A stretch of DNA of 52,282 nt from Desulfobacteraceae bacterium (GCA_021162325.1 JAGGYV010000299.1:1-52282), one strand, 5' to 3'. Shown: positions 7,777-17,406, numbered from the stretch's first letter. Translations and numbers: made by a program. The notes: generated by a model not told the origin, from the sequence alone.

Positions 7777-9711
7777 ATGACTAACAAACGAAATATTTAC
7801 CTGAAAATGAAAACATTGGAAGAAGCCAAAAACATCCTGCTTGAGGCCTTTCCGGAATTTGACCGGCTTCGTTCCGAAACGATTGATGTGACAGATGCCG
7901 TTAACCGGGTGCTGTCTGAACCGGTTTTTGCTGCCATGTCATCTCCGAATTATCATGCCGCCGCCATGGACGGTATTGCCGTTGCTGCGGAATCCACGTT
8001 TGGGGCTGCTGAAACAGACCCAAAAACACTTTTGATCGGTAAAAACGCGCATTATGTGAATACCGGCCATGTGATGCCGGAAAATACCAATGCCGTCATC
8101 ATGATCGAAAATATCAATATACTAAATAAACAGCAGGTGGAAATCATTGCGCCGGCGTTTCCCTGGCAGAATGTCCGCCGGATGGGAGAAGACATTGTTG
8201 CCACGGAACTGGTATTTCCAAGAAACCACAAGATCACCCCTTACTGCCTGGGTGCCCTGATATCCGCCGGCATTTTTCACGTTAATGTCTACAAAAAACC
8301 CAATGTGTTTATCCAGCCCACCGGATCGGAGCTGGTCGATCATAGCCAACTCGCTCAAAACGGATTAACCCCCGGCCAGGTTCTGGATTCCAACTCGCAT
8401 ATGCTGGGAAAACTGGTGGATACCTGCGGAGGATATTATTTTAAAAACAAAATTGTTATAGATGAATTTAAACTGATTGCCACCCCCATACAAGCTGCTG
8501 CTGCCGGGGATTATGATATGCTTTTCATCACCGGCGGGTCTTCTGCCGGATCTAAAGATTTTACCCGGGAAATCATTTCCGAACTGGGAGAAGTGCTGAT
8601 TCACGGGGTGACCATGATGCCGGGGAAACCCGTTATTGTAGGTAAAATTAATGAAAAACCGATTTTCGGCATACCGGGTTATCCGGTATCGGCAATCATC
8701 GCATTTGAACAACTGGTCCGGCCGCTGATCAACCGAATGCTGAACCAGCCGGATATCCCGGACCATGAAATCCAGGTTTTCCCCACCCGAAAAATCCCCT
8801 CAAAACTCGGACTTGAAGAATTTTTAAGGGTAAAGTTAGGCAATGTGGGGAACCAAATTGTGGCGACCCCCCTGCCCCGGGGCGCCGGATGCATCACCAG
8901 TTTTACGGAAGCAGACGGCATCATCCGGATTCCTAATCATATCGAAGGGATCGCGGAGAACAAACCGGTCACCGCCACCCTGCTCCGGCCGCTGCCTGAA
9001 ATCAACAATACGATTGTGGCTGTGGGAAGCCATGACAATACCATGGACGTGCTAGCCGATCTGATCCGGGGCGAAAGCTGCCGGGTATCGCTGTCGTCCA
9101 GTCATGTGGGGAGCATGGGCGGGCTTATGGCCATCAAAAAAGGATTGGCCCATATCGCAGGGACCCACCTTTTAAACCCGGATGACGGCAATTACAATAT
9201 TTCCTATATCCAAAAATACCTGCCGGATACACCCGTAAAATTGGTTCATCTGGTTCAAAGGGAACAGGGCCTGATCATTGCAAAAAATAATCCGAAAAAT
9301 ATAAAGGGCATAAAAGATTTAAACCAAAAAGGCATATCCTTTATCAACCGCCAAAGCGGTTCCGGCACCCGGATTCTTCTGGATTTCAAACTCGGCCAGA
9401 TGGGTTTAAATCCGGCAGATATTAACGGTTATGTAAATGAAGAATTTACCCATATGGCTGTGGCGGTCGCCGTTCTGAGCGGAAGTGCCGATGCCGGCTT
9501 AGGAATCTATGCTGCGGCCAAAGCATTAAATCTTGATTTTCTTCCGGTGGTAACAGAGTCTTATGATCTTTTAATTCCTGCCAATGTGTTTGACACAAAA
9601 AATATTGCCCTTCTTCTGAAAATCATTAAATCAGATGAATTTAAATCCCGGGTCGAACAGCTTGGCGGATATCATACCCAAAACACCGGTGAAATTTTGT
9701 GGAGTAACTGA
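7777..9711 (+). CDS. MoeA fused to a C-terminal periplasmic-binding-protein-like domain
   Basis: A fusion protein of about 644 residues. The first 400 residues are a complete MoeA: AMDGIAVAAEST, GEDIV, TGGSSAGSKDFT, MMPGKPVIVG and FGIPGYPVSAIIAFE. The rest is a PBP-like ligand-binding domain (COG1910 type) with VAVGSHDNTMDVL, RQSGSGTRILLD and GLGIYAAAKALNLDF. The C-terminal half may sense molybdate, tungstate or a cofactor form; that is inference. The open frame starts at 7729, but homologues usually begin near the NKRNIYLKMKTLEEA segment, so I prefer the ATG at 7777; no good ribosome site marks any candidate. The stop overlaps the archease start as TGATG. Confidence 0.9.
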   Translation: MTNKRNIYLKMKTLEEAKNILLEAFPEFDRLRSETIDVTDAVNRVLSEPVFAAMSSPNYHAAAMDGIAVAAESTFGAAETDPKTLLIGKNAHYVNTGHVMPENTNAVIMIENINILNKQQVEIIAPAFPWQNVRRMGEDIVATELVFPRNHKITPYCLGALISAGIFHVNVYKKPNVFIQPTGSELVDHSQLAQNGLTPGQVLDSNSHMLGKLVDTCGGYYFKNKIVIDEFKLIATPIQAAAAGDYDMLFITGGSSAGSKDFTREIISELGEVLIHGVTMMPGKPVIVGKINEKPIFGIPGYPVSAIIAFEQLVRPLINRMLNQPDIPDHEIQVFPTRKIPSKLGLEEFLRVKLGNVGNQIVATPLPRGAGCITSFTEADGIIRIPNHIEGIAENKPVTATLLRPLPEINNTIVAVGSHDNTMDVLADLIRGESCRVSLSSSHVGSMGGLMAIKKGLAHIAGTHLLNPDDGNYNISYIQKYLPDTPVKLVHLVQREQGLIIAKNNPKNIKGIKDLNQKGISFINRQSGSGTRILLDFKLGQMGLNPADINGYVNEEFTHMAVAVAVLSGSADAGLGIYAAAKALNLDFLPVVTESYDLLIPANVFDTKNIALLLKIIKSDEFKSRVEQLGGYHTQNTGEILWSN

Positions 9712-10124
9712 TGGCTTATGAACTGATTGATCATACGGCCGACATCGGTATCCGAGTCACCGAAACCTCGATAAAGAATCTGTTTGAAACCGCGGCCCAT
9801 GCCATGTTTGAACAGATCACGGAACCGGCAAAACTCAACGGCACGCATACCAAAAAGATACACGTAAAAGGAATCGACCCACCGGACCTGCTGATCAACT
9901 GGCTGAGGGAACTGCTGTGGTGCTGGACCATCGATAATTGCCTGGTCCGTAAAGTCGCTATCAATGTCATAAATAACAACCACCTTTCAGCGAAAATCTC
10001 CTATGATAAATTTGACCCGAAAACACATGAAATTTTAAAAGATATCAAGGCGGTGACCTATCACGATGCGTCTGTTGTGCAGACGGATGCAGGGTGGGAA
10101 GCGACGATAATTTTTGACGTATAA
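9711..10124 (+). CDS. Archease, activator of RtcB RNA ligase
   Basis: A 137-residue archease with the family N-terminus YELIDHTADIGIRV, the central LINWLRELLW segment and the C-terminal ending GWEATIIFDV. Archease binds metal through conserved acidic residues and accelerates guanylylation and turnover of RtcB. The rtcB gene lies 224 bases downstream, which supports the pairing. The start overlaps the moeA-fusion stop codon (TGATG), so translation is probably coupled to it. Confidence 0.92.
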   Translation: MAYELIDHTADIGIRVTETSIKNLFETAAHAMFEQITEPAKLNGTHTKKIHVKGIDPPDLLINWLRELLWCWTIDNCLVRKVAINVINNNHLSAKISYDKFDPKTHEILKDIKAVTYHDASVVQTDAGWEATIIFDV

Positions 10125-10189
10125 TAAAATTTTTGGAAAAAATTTTATGTTTTCCCACGGAGGACCGTGGAAACGAGATAAATATCGAA

Positions 10190-10290
10190 TAACGAACAAG
10201 GAATTTTGAACCGCAGAGGTAGAGACGTTGCATGCAACGTCTCTACTTCGAAATTCGATATTCTTGATTCAAAATTCTGTGGTTCATTTT
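10190..10290. repeat. Repeat element centred on a 28-bp perfect palindrome
   Basis: Positions 10219-10246 read the same on both strands over 28 bases (GTAGAGACGTTGCA then its complement). Flanks carry related inverted words, such as GGAATTTTGAACCGCAG on the left and CAAAATTCTGTGGTTC on the right, giving an element of about 100 bp. There is no T-tract as expected for a terminator. It separates archease from rtcB. Confidence 0.55.
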
Positions 10291-10348
10291 TTCAAAAATA
10301 TCTTAAAGTAATGGAATTAAATTACAACATTTATTAAGGGCCATTACT

Positions 10349-11782
10349 ATGGAATTGATTCAAATCGATAATTTTCGATGGGAAATACAAAAACAAGGCC
10401 CCATGCGGGTGCCGGCCCGAATTTACTCCAGCGGGGCCATGATCGAGGCCATTAAAAAGGAAGAGACCTTTAAACAGCTAGTTAATGTGGCACAACTTCC
10501 CGGAATTATCACGGCAGCCCTGGCCATGCCGGACATTCACTGGGGGTACGGCTTTCCCATTGGCGGAGTCGCCGCATTTGACTGTGACGAAGGCGTAATT
10601 TCACCGGGCGGGGTGGGATATGACATTAACTGCGGCGTTCGACTGGCTGTCACAAATCTAACAGAAAAAGAAGTCCGCCCGCACCTTGAAAACCTGATAA
10701 ACGCCCTCTTCAGCGCCATTCCCGCAGGCGTCGGCTCTATGAGCGACATCAAACTGTCTTATCCGGATTTAAAAAAAGTGCTGAAAACCGGCAGCGACTG
10801 GGCGGTTAAAAACGGTTATGGAGAGGACACAGATATACTCCATACGGAAGACCACGGCTGCATGGAAGACGCTGACCCGAGTGCTATCAGTCAGCGGGCT
10901 TTAGATCGGGGAAAAAAGCAACTGGGCACCCTGGGATCCGGCAATCATTTTCTGGAAATCGGTGTGGTGGATAAAATCTATGATGAAACAGCCGCTCAAA
11001 TATTCGGACTCTTTGAAAATCACATTACCGTGATGCTCCATACCGGATCACGGGGGATGGGGCACCAGGTATGTGATGATTTTCTGGCTTCTATGACTAA
11101 AAAATTACATAAAGGCGGAATTCCGGTTCCGGACCGTCAGCTTGCCTGCGCGAAAATAAAGTCACCGGCCGGGGAACAGTATTACCGCGCCATGAGTTGT
11201 GCCGCCAACTTTGCCTGGGCCAACCGGCAGGTGCTCATGCATCATGCCAAAAATGTTCTGATGCGAATTTTCAATATCAGCCCGAGAGATCTTGCCATGC
11301 GGCTGGTTTATGATGTATGTCATAATATTGCCAAATTTGAATCTCATGTGGTAGAAGGGAAAAAACAGCGGGTGTGTGTTCACAGAAAAGGGGCGACCCG
11401 GGCATTTGCTCCAGGCCATCCGGCGCTGAGTCCAGATTATCGGGATACCGGACAGCCGATCCTGATCCCCGGGGATATGGGGACCGCTTCTTATGTCTTG
11501 TCCGGCACGCAAAAATCTATGGATGAAACCTTCGGCTCCACCTGTCATGGTGCCGGCCGGGTACTCAGCCGGACAGCGGCTAAAAAGGCGGCAAAAGGAC
11601 GTTCCTTAAAACGGGAACTCGAAGACAAAGGCATTTTTGTCCGGTGGGCCGGGCGATCTACCATGGCTGAAGAAATGCCGGATGCGTATAAGGATATCTC
11701 CCAGGTGGTGAATGTGGTGCATGGATCAGGGATATCAAAGAAGGTGGCAAAATTACGCCCCATCGCCGTTGTTAAAGGCTGA
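10349..11782 (+). CDS. rtcB: RNA-splicing ligase RtcB
   Basis: A 477-residue GTP- and Mn2+-dependent RNA ligase that joins 2',3'-cyclic phosphate or 3'-phosphate ends to 5'-OH ends. Diagnostic stretches are PDIHWGYGFPIGG near residue 67, GVGYDINCGVRLA, TLGSGNHFLEIG, HTGSRGMGH and STCHGAGRVLSR, the last carrying the histidine that is guanylylated. Length is typical. With archease just upstream the pair forms an RNA repair or tRNA ligation module. No RtcR/RtcA genes are nearby, so SOS-like or stress control of the E. coli kind is not indicated. Confidence 0.96.
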   Translation: MELIQIDNFRWEIQKQGPMRVPARIYSSGAMIEAIKKEETFKQLVNVAQLPGIITAALAMPDIHWGYGFPIGGVAAFDCDEGVISPGGVGYDINCGVRLAVTNLTEKEVRPHLENLINALFSAIPAGVGSMSDIKLSYPDLKKVLKTGSDWAVKNGYGEDTDILHTEDHGCMEDADPSAISQRALDRGKKQLGTLGSGNHFLEIGVVDKIYDETAAQIFGLFENHITVMLHTGSRGMGHQVCDDFLASMTKKLHKGGIPVPDRQLACAKIKSPAGEQYYRAMSCAANFAWANRQVLMHHAKNVLMRIFNISPRDLAMRLVYDVCHNIAKFESHVVEGKKQRVCVHRKGATRAFAPGHPALSPDYRDTGQPILIPGDMGTASYVLSGTQKSMDETFGSTCHGAGRVLSRTAAKKAAKGRSLKRELEDKGIFVRWAGRSTMAEEMPDAYKDISQVVNVVHGSGISKKVAKLRPIAVVKG

Positions 11783-11830
11783 TTCGCTTATTTCGTGCCT
11801 GAATAAAAAGTCTTTAAATTGCACTTTTTC

Positions 11831-11917
11831 TGTCATTGCGAGAGAGGTACGACCGAAGCAATCCCATTAAAAACAGGAGATTACTTCGTCGTTCGTTCCT
11901 CACTCCTCGTAATGACA
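11831..11917. repeat. Inverted-repeat element, TGTCATTGCGAG-type ends (copy 2)
   Basis: Starts TGTCATTGCGAG and ends CTCGTAATGACA. Contains TCGTCGTTCGTTCCTCAC, the reverse complement of the matching part of the element at 7394-7502, so the two are opposite-orientation copies of one family. It is non-coding. Confidence 0.6.
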
Positions 11918-12016
11918 GTCTGGATTTCAAGATTTTCGATTAAACACTATTTAATAACAATAATAAACATATTATAAAAACAAATCTTTATAACCCATAA
12001 AAATAAGGAGGAAAAT

Positions 12017-13363
12017 ATGACGCCCGATATTTTCAGAGAATACGATATCAGAGGAATTACCGGATCTCAAATCACGGAAGATGATGTAATTAAAATCGGC
12101 CAGGGCATCGGCACCTTTTTGGTGAGAAACGACTGTTTTAATCTGACCGTCGGGCGCGACTGCCGCATCACGTCAGACCGGTATTCAGAACTGCTGATTA
12201 AAGGGCTCCTGTCAACGGGATGCAATGCCACGGATATAGGTGTATGTCCGACACCGATCCAGTATTTTTCCATCCGGCATTTAAATAAACAAGGCGGTGT
12301 CATGGTAACAGCAAGCCATAACCCGCCGGAATACAACGGGTTTAAAATCTGCCAAAATCTGGATTCCGTTTTTGGTGAGCAAATTCAGAAAATTAAAAAG
12401 CTCATCGAGCAAAATGATTTTGAGCAGGGAAACGGCTCCAGGGATGAAGCTGATGTGGTTACCCCTTATAAACAATATATTATCGAAAATATCCACATTA
12501 AAAACCCCATAAAGGTGGGGGTTGATGCAGGAAACGGCACATCCGGGGTAATTACCGTTCCAATTTTGAAACAGCTCAATTGTGAAGTCCATGACATTTA
12601 CTGTGACATGGACGGCAATTTCCCGAATCACGAAGCAGACCCCACAGTGCTTAAAAACATGGCAGACCTGATCAAACTGGTAAAAGATAACAAGCTGGAC
12701 ATAGGGATCGGGTTTGACGGTGACGGTGACCGGATCGGCGTTGTGGATGAAAAAGGAAACCTGATTTACGGCGATCAGCTCATGATCATCTTTTCCAGGG
12801 AAATTCTTTCCAGAAAGCCGGGAGCCACTTTTATCTCTGAGGTCAAATGCTCAAAAACCATGTATGATGATATCAAGGCCCATGGCGGCAATGCCATTAT
12901 GTGGAAAACCGGACACTCCCTGATCAAGAAAAAAATGAAAGAAGAAAAAGCCGAACTGGCCGGAGAAATGAGCGGGCATATGTTTTTTGCAGACCGGTAT
13001 TTTGGATATGATGATGCCACCTACGCCGCCTGCCGGCTTCTGGAAATCTTATCCGACACCGGCAAAACCATTTCCGAATTGCTTTCTGACATCCCCAAAA
13101 CCTATAATACGCCTGAAATCCGGGTGGACTGCCCGGATAATATCAAATTTTCAGTGGTTGACAAAGTGACTGAAATCTTTCGTAAAAACTATGATGTGAT
13201 AGACATTGACGGCGTACGGATTGTTTTTGAAGACGGCTGGGGACTTGTCAGGGCTTCGAATACACAGCCGGCCCTTGTGCTGAGGTTTGAAGCATTATCT
13301 AAAAACCGACTGGATGAAATCAGACACCTTGTGGAATCCACGCTGGAAAGCGTCAAAAAATGA
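12017..13363 (+). CDS. Phosphomannomutase/phosphoglucomutase
   Basis: A 448-residue alpha-D-phosphohexomutase of the ManB/AlgC group. It has the start FREYDIRGI, the phosphoserine loop TASHNPPEYNGFK (near residue 95), the metal-binding FDGDGDRIGVVDE, the sugar-binding GEMSGHMFF and the phosphate-binding RASNTQPALVLRFEA near the C-terminus. The ATG is preceded by a strong AAGGAGG site. It converts mannose- or glucose-6-phosphate to the 1-phosphate for envelope polysaccharide precursors. A diguanylate cyclase gene overlaps its stop as ATGA, so the two are probably co-expressed. Confidence 0.93.
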   Translation: MTPDIFREYDIRGITGSQITEDDVIKIGQGIGTFLVRNDCFNLTVGRDCRITSDRYSELLIKGLLSTGCNATDIGVCPTPIQYFSIRHLNKQGGVMVTASHNPPEYNGFKICQNLDSVFGEQIQKIKKLIEQNDFEQGNGSRDEADVVTPYKQYIIENIHIKNPIKVGVDAGNGTSGVITVPILKQLNCEVHDIYCDMDGNFPNHEADPTVLKNMADLIKLVKDNKLDIGIGFDGDGDRIGVVDEKGNLIYGDQLMIIFSREILSRKPGATFISEVKCSKTMYDDIKAHGGNAIMWKTGHSLIKKKMKEEKAELAGEMSGHMFFADRYFGYDDATYAACRLLEILSDTGKTISELLSDIPKTYNTPEIRVDCPDNIKFSVVDKVTEIFRKNYDVIDIDGVRIVFEDGWGLVRASNTQPALVLRFEALSKNRLDEIRHLVESTLESVKK

Positions 13364-14460
13364 TATCCGTAACCCCGAAAAATGACAGAAAGCAGGCTCT
13401 AAGAATCCGCCGTTTTTTCATCGGTGCGGCATCCTATGTCATGTGGTTCATACTGATTCTGTATTGCCATCACCTGGGATTTTTACGCCTGTCTTTTAAA
13501 TGGGCATTGCTTGGATGTGGAATCGCTGCAGGAATCAATGTCATTTTATATCTCATTTTTCGAACCGGATTAAATAAAAAATTTAACGACCCAAGCCTGA
13601 CCTTCCTCCAGATGGCTCTTGCGGCCCTGGCAGCCATGGTGGGCATCTATTATACGGATAATATCCGGGGAATCATGCTTGTTGCCTACATTGTAACAAT
13701 TTTGTTCGGCGTGTTTCGTTTTAGCATTATTCAGTATTTAATTTTTACCATATTCTCAATAACATGTTACGGAACGGTAATCCTGTTGCTCTTAAACAAT
13801 CATCCGGAGACCATCACCCTTCAAATTGAAGTTCTGCAGCTGGTCGTATTTGCAACGGTTATGACCTGGTTTTCGATGGTCGGCAGCTATATGCGAACCA
13901 TACGGAAAAAATTATCCTCCACAAACTACCGCTTAAATAATGCACTGAGCACCATCCGGGAGCTGGCCATCCATGATGACCTGACCCAGGCCTATAACCG
14001 GCGGCAAATGTTTGAAGAGCTCAAACGGGAAAAAACCAAGGCAGACCGAATCGGCGATATTTTTTCAATCGCATTGTTTGACATAGATCACTTCAAAAAA
14101 GTGAATGACACCTATGGTCATTTAAAAGGAGATGATGTCTTAAAATACTTGATTCATTCGATACGTCATGAAATAAGAGAGATCGACAGCATTTCCCGGT
14201 ACGGGGGAGAAGAATTTATCATTATAATGAGCGGCACGGATACAAAAGGTGCTGAAGAGGGTGCTTATCGCATCAAAAATAATATTGAAAATTTAAAATT
14301 TCCGGGATTTTCGGATTCATTTCGTATGACAATTTCAACAGGCATTGCAACGTATCAGCCGGTGGAAAGTATAGATGATCTGATTGCCCGATCCGATTCG
14401 GCAATGTATAAAGCAAAATCAATGGGCAGAAATCAGGTGGTGGCTGAAAACACAAAATAA
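13360..14460 (+). CDS. Membrane-bound diguanylate cyclase (GGDEF)
   Basis: A 366-residue protein with about six hydrophobic segments in residues 15-180 and a C-terminal GGDEF domain. The active-site loop is GGEEF (282-286). An inhibitory I-site RxxD (REID, 273-276) lies exactly five residues upstream, so product feedback is likely. DDLTQAYNRR and FDIDHFKKVNDTYGH are intact, so it should make cyclic di-GMP. No known sensor domain is recognisable in the membrane part. Overlap with the phosphohexomutase gene (ATGA) hints at a link to polysaccharide production. No EAL domain is present. Confidence 0.93.
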   Translation: MISVTPKNDRKQALRIRRFFIGAASYVMWFILILYCHHLGFLRLSFKWALLGCGIAAGINVILYLIFRTGLNKKFNDPSLTFLQMALAALAAMVGIYYTDNIRGIMLVAYIVTILFGVFRFSIIQYLIFTIFSITCYGTVILLLLNNHPETITLQIEVLQLVVFATVMTWFSMVGSYMRTIRKKLSSTNYRLNNALSTIRELAIHDDLTQAYNRRQMFEELKREKTKADRIGDIFSIALFDIDHFKKVNDTYGHLKGDDVLKYLIHSIRHEIREIDSISRYGGEEFIIIMSGTDTKGAEEGAYRIKNNIENLKFPGFSDSFRMTISTGIATYQPVESIDDLIARSDSAMYKAKSMGRNQVVAENTK

Positions 14461-14612
14461 ATTCGAAAATCGTAACTTCTCAATAAAGGCGGGAATTCAG
14501 TGGTAGTATCACAATACATGGGGTGCCCGGACTTTTTGAGAACATACCAAAAGTCTTATTAAATACTATATTTATACAATATTATTAATTTTTATACATA
14601 GAAGGAATATTT

Positions 14613-16196
14613 ATGAAAGTATTAATCAGTGATGTCCTGGGGGAAGCAGGAATCAAAATTTTTGAAGAAGAAAATGGCATCGATGTGGATGTGAATACCG
14701 GACTTACTCCTGAAGAACTTAAAGCAATTATAGGCAATTATGACGGACTGGTCATTCGCAGCGCCACAAAAGTAACCGCAGGCCTGTTAGAGGCGGCCAC
14801 CAACTTAAAGGTCGTGGGCCGGGCGGGTATCGGTCTGGATAATGTGGATATTCCCGCTGCTACCAAAAAAGGGGTTGCGGTCATGAACACCCCCGGCGGC
14901 AATGTGGTCACCACCGCCGAACATACCCTTTCGTTGATGATGGCACTGACCCGGAACATTCCCCAGGGGACCTCGTCATTAAAAGATGGCCGTTGGGATA
15001 AAAAGAAACTCCAGGGCCGGGAAGTTTTTAACAAAACGCTGGGCGTCATTGGTTTTGGAAATATTGGATCCGTGGTTGCCGATCGTGCCCGGGGCCTGAA
15101 AATGCGAGTGATTATTCATGATCCTGTCGTTCAGGCTGAAGTCATTGAAAAAGAAGGTTTTGAATGGGTTTCTTTAGACAAACTATACCAGGAAGCCGAT
15201 TATATTACCGTCCATGTTCCAAAAACCAAGAACACCACCGGCCTGCTCAACAAAGCAGCCTTTGATCAGATGAAAACAGGCGTCATGGTCATCAATTGTG
15301 CCCGCGGCGGGATTATTGATGAAGACGATCTTTATGAGGCAATGGCCTCAGGAAAAGTAGCCGGGGCGGCTTTAGACGTTTTCACCACCGAACCCCCGCT
15401 GGCGGATATGCCGCTGATCAAACTGAACAACCTGATTGCCACCCCCCACCTCGGTGCCTCCACCAAAGAAGCCCAAACCAACGTCGCAGTGGCCGTTGCC
15501 GAGCAAATTATCGAATATTTAAAAAACAACAACATTATTAATGCAGTGAATGTACCGGCCGTATCCGGTAAACTTCTCGAACAATTAGGCCCGTTTCTGA
15601 CACTGGCAGACCGAATGGGCTGCATGCAGGCCCAATTAATAACCGGCCAGTTAAAAGAAATCCGCATTGAATATAACGGGGATTTCCATGGCCTTGACCT
15701 AAAACCCGTGACCACCGCCTTCTTAAAAGGCGTTCTCGATTCACTGGTTTCCGATGGGGTAAACTCCGTTAATGCCCCTATGCTGGCCAAAGAGATGGGC
15801 ATTAAAGTGTCTGAAACCAGCACGGCTGATTCAGAAAAATTTTTAAATCGCATCTCTGTAACGGTTGTCACCACTGAAATGGAATGCACGATTGCCGGCA
15901 GCGTTTTCGGTAAATCAGACACAAGAATTGTCCGAATTGACGATTTTATTATAGAAATCATTCCGGAAGGCTACCTGGCGATAATCCACAACCTTGACGA
16001 ACCCGGTGCCATCGGCAGTATCGGTAACGTTCTGGGAAAAAACAATATCAATATTTCACAGATGCAGGTCGGAACCGCCGTTGGCGGGGAAAACAATATT
16101 ATCCTGATTAAAACAGATCTGCCGCTGACCGATGAAGTTAAAAATAAAATTCAGAGACTTTCGAAAGTAAAGACCATCCAAACCTTAGAACTATAA
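14613..16196 (+). CDS. serA: D-3-phosphoglycerate dehydrogenase, long form with ACT domain
   Basis: A 527-residue first enzyme of serine synthesis, oxidising 3-phosphoglycerate with NAD. The NAD-binding fold shows LGVIGFGNIGSVVADRA, followed by INCARGGIIDEDDL and the catalytic-histidine segment ATPHLGASTKEAQ. An allosteric substrate-binding domain and a C-terminal ACT domain (IHNLDEPGAIGSIGNVLG) complete the long bacterial form, which can be serine-regulated. A GAAGGA ribosome site precedes the ATG. It leads a run of co-oriented housekeeping genes. Confidence 0.96.
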   Translation: MKVLISDVLGEAGIKIFEEENGIDVDVNTGLTPEELKAIIGNYDGLVIRSATKVTAGLLEAATNLKVVGRAGIGLDNVDIPAATKKGVAVMNTPGGNVVTTAEHTLSLMMALTRNIPQGTSSLKDGRWDKKKLQGREVFNKTLGVIGFGNIGSVVADRARGLKMRVIIHDPVVQAEVIEKEGFEWVSLDKLYQEADYITVHVPKTKNTTGLLNKAAFDQMKTGVMVINCARGGIIDEDDLYEAMASGKVAGAALDVFTTEPPLADMPLIKLNNLIATPHLGASTKEAQTNVAVAVAEQIIEYLKNNNIINAVNVPAVSGKLLEQLGPFLTLADRMGCMQAQLITGQLKEIRIEYNGDFHGLDLKPVTTAFLKGVLDSLVSDGVNSVNAPMLAKEMGIKVSETSTADSEKFLNRISVTVVTTEMECTIAGSVFGKSDTRIVRIDDFIIEIIPEGYLAIIHNLDEPGAIGSIGNVLGKNNINISQMQVGTAVGGENNIILIKTDLPLTDEVKNKIQRLSKVKTIQTLEL

Positions 16197-16221
16197 TAAA
16201 TAATTTTTCAAAGAGGGCCAA

Positions 16222-16509
16222 ATGACAGAAAATAATCAACCACCGGGCGACTTTGCGATGCCTGCAATTAATTTTTCAACATTTATTCTATCATTAAACT
16301 CCTCTGCGCTGGTGCATCTCGGCATACAAACAGATCCCACATCCGGAAGCACGTCTGAGAATCTTCTTATCGCAAAACAGACCATTGATATTCTTGCCAT
16401 GCTGGATGAAAAAACCAAAGGGAACCTGTCAGAAGACGAAAAACGGCTTTTAACGCATGTGCTTTACGAATTAAGAATGCTGTATGTAAAACAGAAAGAA
16501 AAAAAATAG
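16222..16509 (+). CDS. DUF1844 family protein
   Basis: A 95-residue protein with the family signature INFSTFILSLNSSALVHLG and the C-terminal helix pair QTIDILAMLDEKTKGN ... LLTHVLYELRML. The function of the family is unknown; members are common next to housekeeping genes in Desulfobacterota. A GAGGG site precedes the ATG. It lies between serA and ispE with short gaps, so it is probably in the same transcript. Confidence 0.88.
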   Translation: MTENNQPPGDFAMPAINFSTFILSLNSSALVHLGIQTDPTSGSTSENLLIAKQTIDILAMLDEKTKGNLSEDEKRLLTHVLYELRMLYVKQKEKK

Positions 16510-16521
16510 ATATTTTTTTTC

Positions 16522-17364
16522 ATGAAGATTCAATCACCGGCGAAAATCAATCTATTTCTGGAAGTTTGCAGCAAACGTCCGGATGGATATCATAATCTCA
16601 ATACCCTGATGTGCTGTATCGAACTTTCCGATACGATCCGATTAACATTTGGACAAAAAAAAATATCCGTTCACTGCGCCCACCCGGATGTACCTGAAGA
16701 CGAAACCAACCTTGCCTGCCGGGCCGCCCGATTATTTTTTGACACCACCCGCATTCACGAAGGTGTCCATATTGATATTGAAAAAAATATTCCTATCGGC
16801 GCAGGCTTAGGCGGCGGCAGCAGCAACGCGGCAGCCGTTCTGAAAGGTCTGAATTCCTTTTACGGGTTCCCTGTTTCCACCACGTCCCTGATAACTGCCG
16901 GAAAATCCATCGGAGCAGATGTACCTTTCTTCATCTACGGGAAACCGGCCGTTGCCACCGGAATCGGAGACATTTTAACCCCCTGCGATTGCATTCAATC
17001 CTGTCCGATCTTACTGATTTATCCCGCCATACCGATCTCTACCGCCATAGTATATAAAAAATTGAATTTAAGATTGACAAAAACCAAAAAAATCAATACA
17101 AAATTTCTTTTTAAGTTAAACTTGGGCAAAGATGCTGCGAAACAATTATTCAATGATCTTGAATTGGTTGCGTTTGAAATTTGTCCCGAAATTCAGGAAG
17201 CCAAAGCGTCTTTGCTGGCGCACGATGCTTCCGCAGCCTTGATGACCGGTAGCGGGTCGGCTGTTTTCGGGCTTTATGAAAATATTAAAAATGCAAAAAA
17301 AGCATACAACGCCATATCGCAAAACCGTACGTGGCGAATTTATCTGAGCCATTTGGTTGTTTGA
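16522..17364 (+). CDS. ispE: 4-diphosphocytidyl-2-C-methyl-D-erythritol kinase
   Basis: A 280-residue GHMP kinase of the MEP isoprenoid pathway. It has the start SPAKINLFLEVCSKRPDGYH, the ATP-binding loop PIGAGLGGGSSNAAA (about 94-108), the DVPFFIYG segment with the catalytic aspartate, and the C-terminal MTGSGSAVFGLY. It phosphorylates the 2-hydroxyl of CDP-methylerythritol. It supplies isoprenoids used by the UbiA prenyltransferase and for undecaprenyl carriers of the wall genes further on. No clear ribosome site precedes the ATG. Confidence 0.95.
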   Translation: MKIQSPAKINLFLEVCSKRPDGYHNLNTLMCCIELSDTIRLTFGQKKISVHCAHPDVPEDETNLACRAARLFFDTTRIHEGVHIDIEKNIPIGAGLGGGSSNAAAVLKGLNSFYGFPVSTTSLITAGKSIGADVPFFIYGKPAVATGIGDILTPCDCIQSCPILLIYPAIPISTAIVYKKLNLRLTKTKKINTKFLFKLNLGKDAAKQLFNDLELVAFEICPEIQEAKASLLAHDASAALMTGSGSAVFGLYENIKNAKKAYNAISQNRTWRIYLSHLVV

Positions 17365-17406
17365 TATGACGTTAGCCCAATTGTACTTTTTTTAAAAAAA
17401 TAATTA

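Noticed and set aside
10219..10246. Rho-independent terminator after archease
   Set aside because: The palindrome is followed by TTCGAAATT, not a T-run, and has no loop; it fits a repeat element better.
15332..15961. 209-codon minus-strand ORF
   Set aside because: Fully antisense to the well-conserved serA; a codon-bias shadow.
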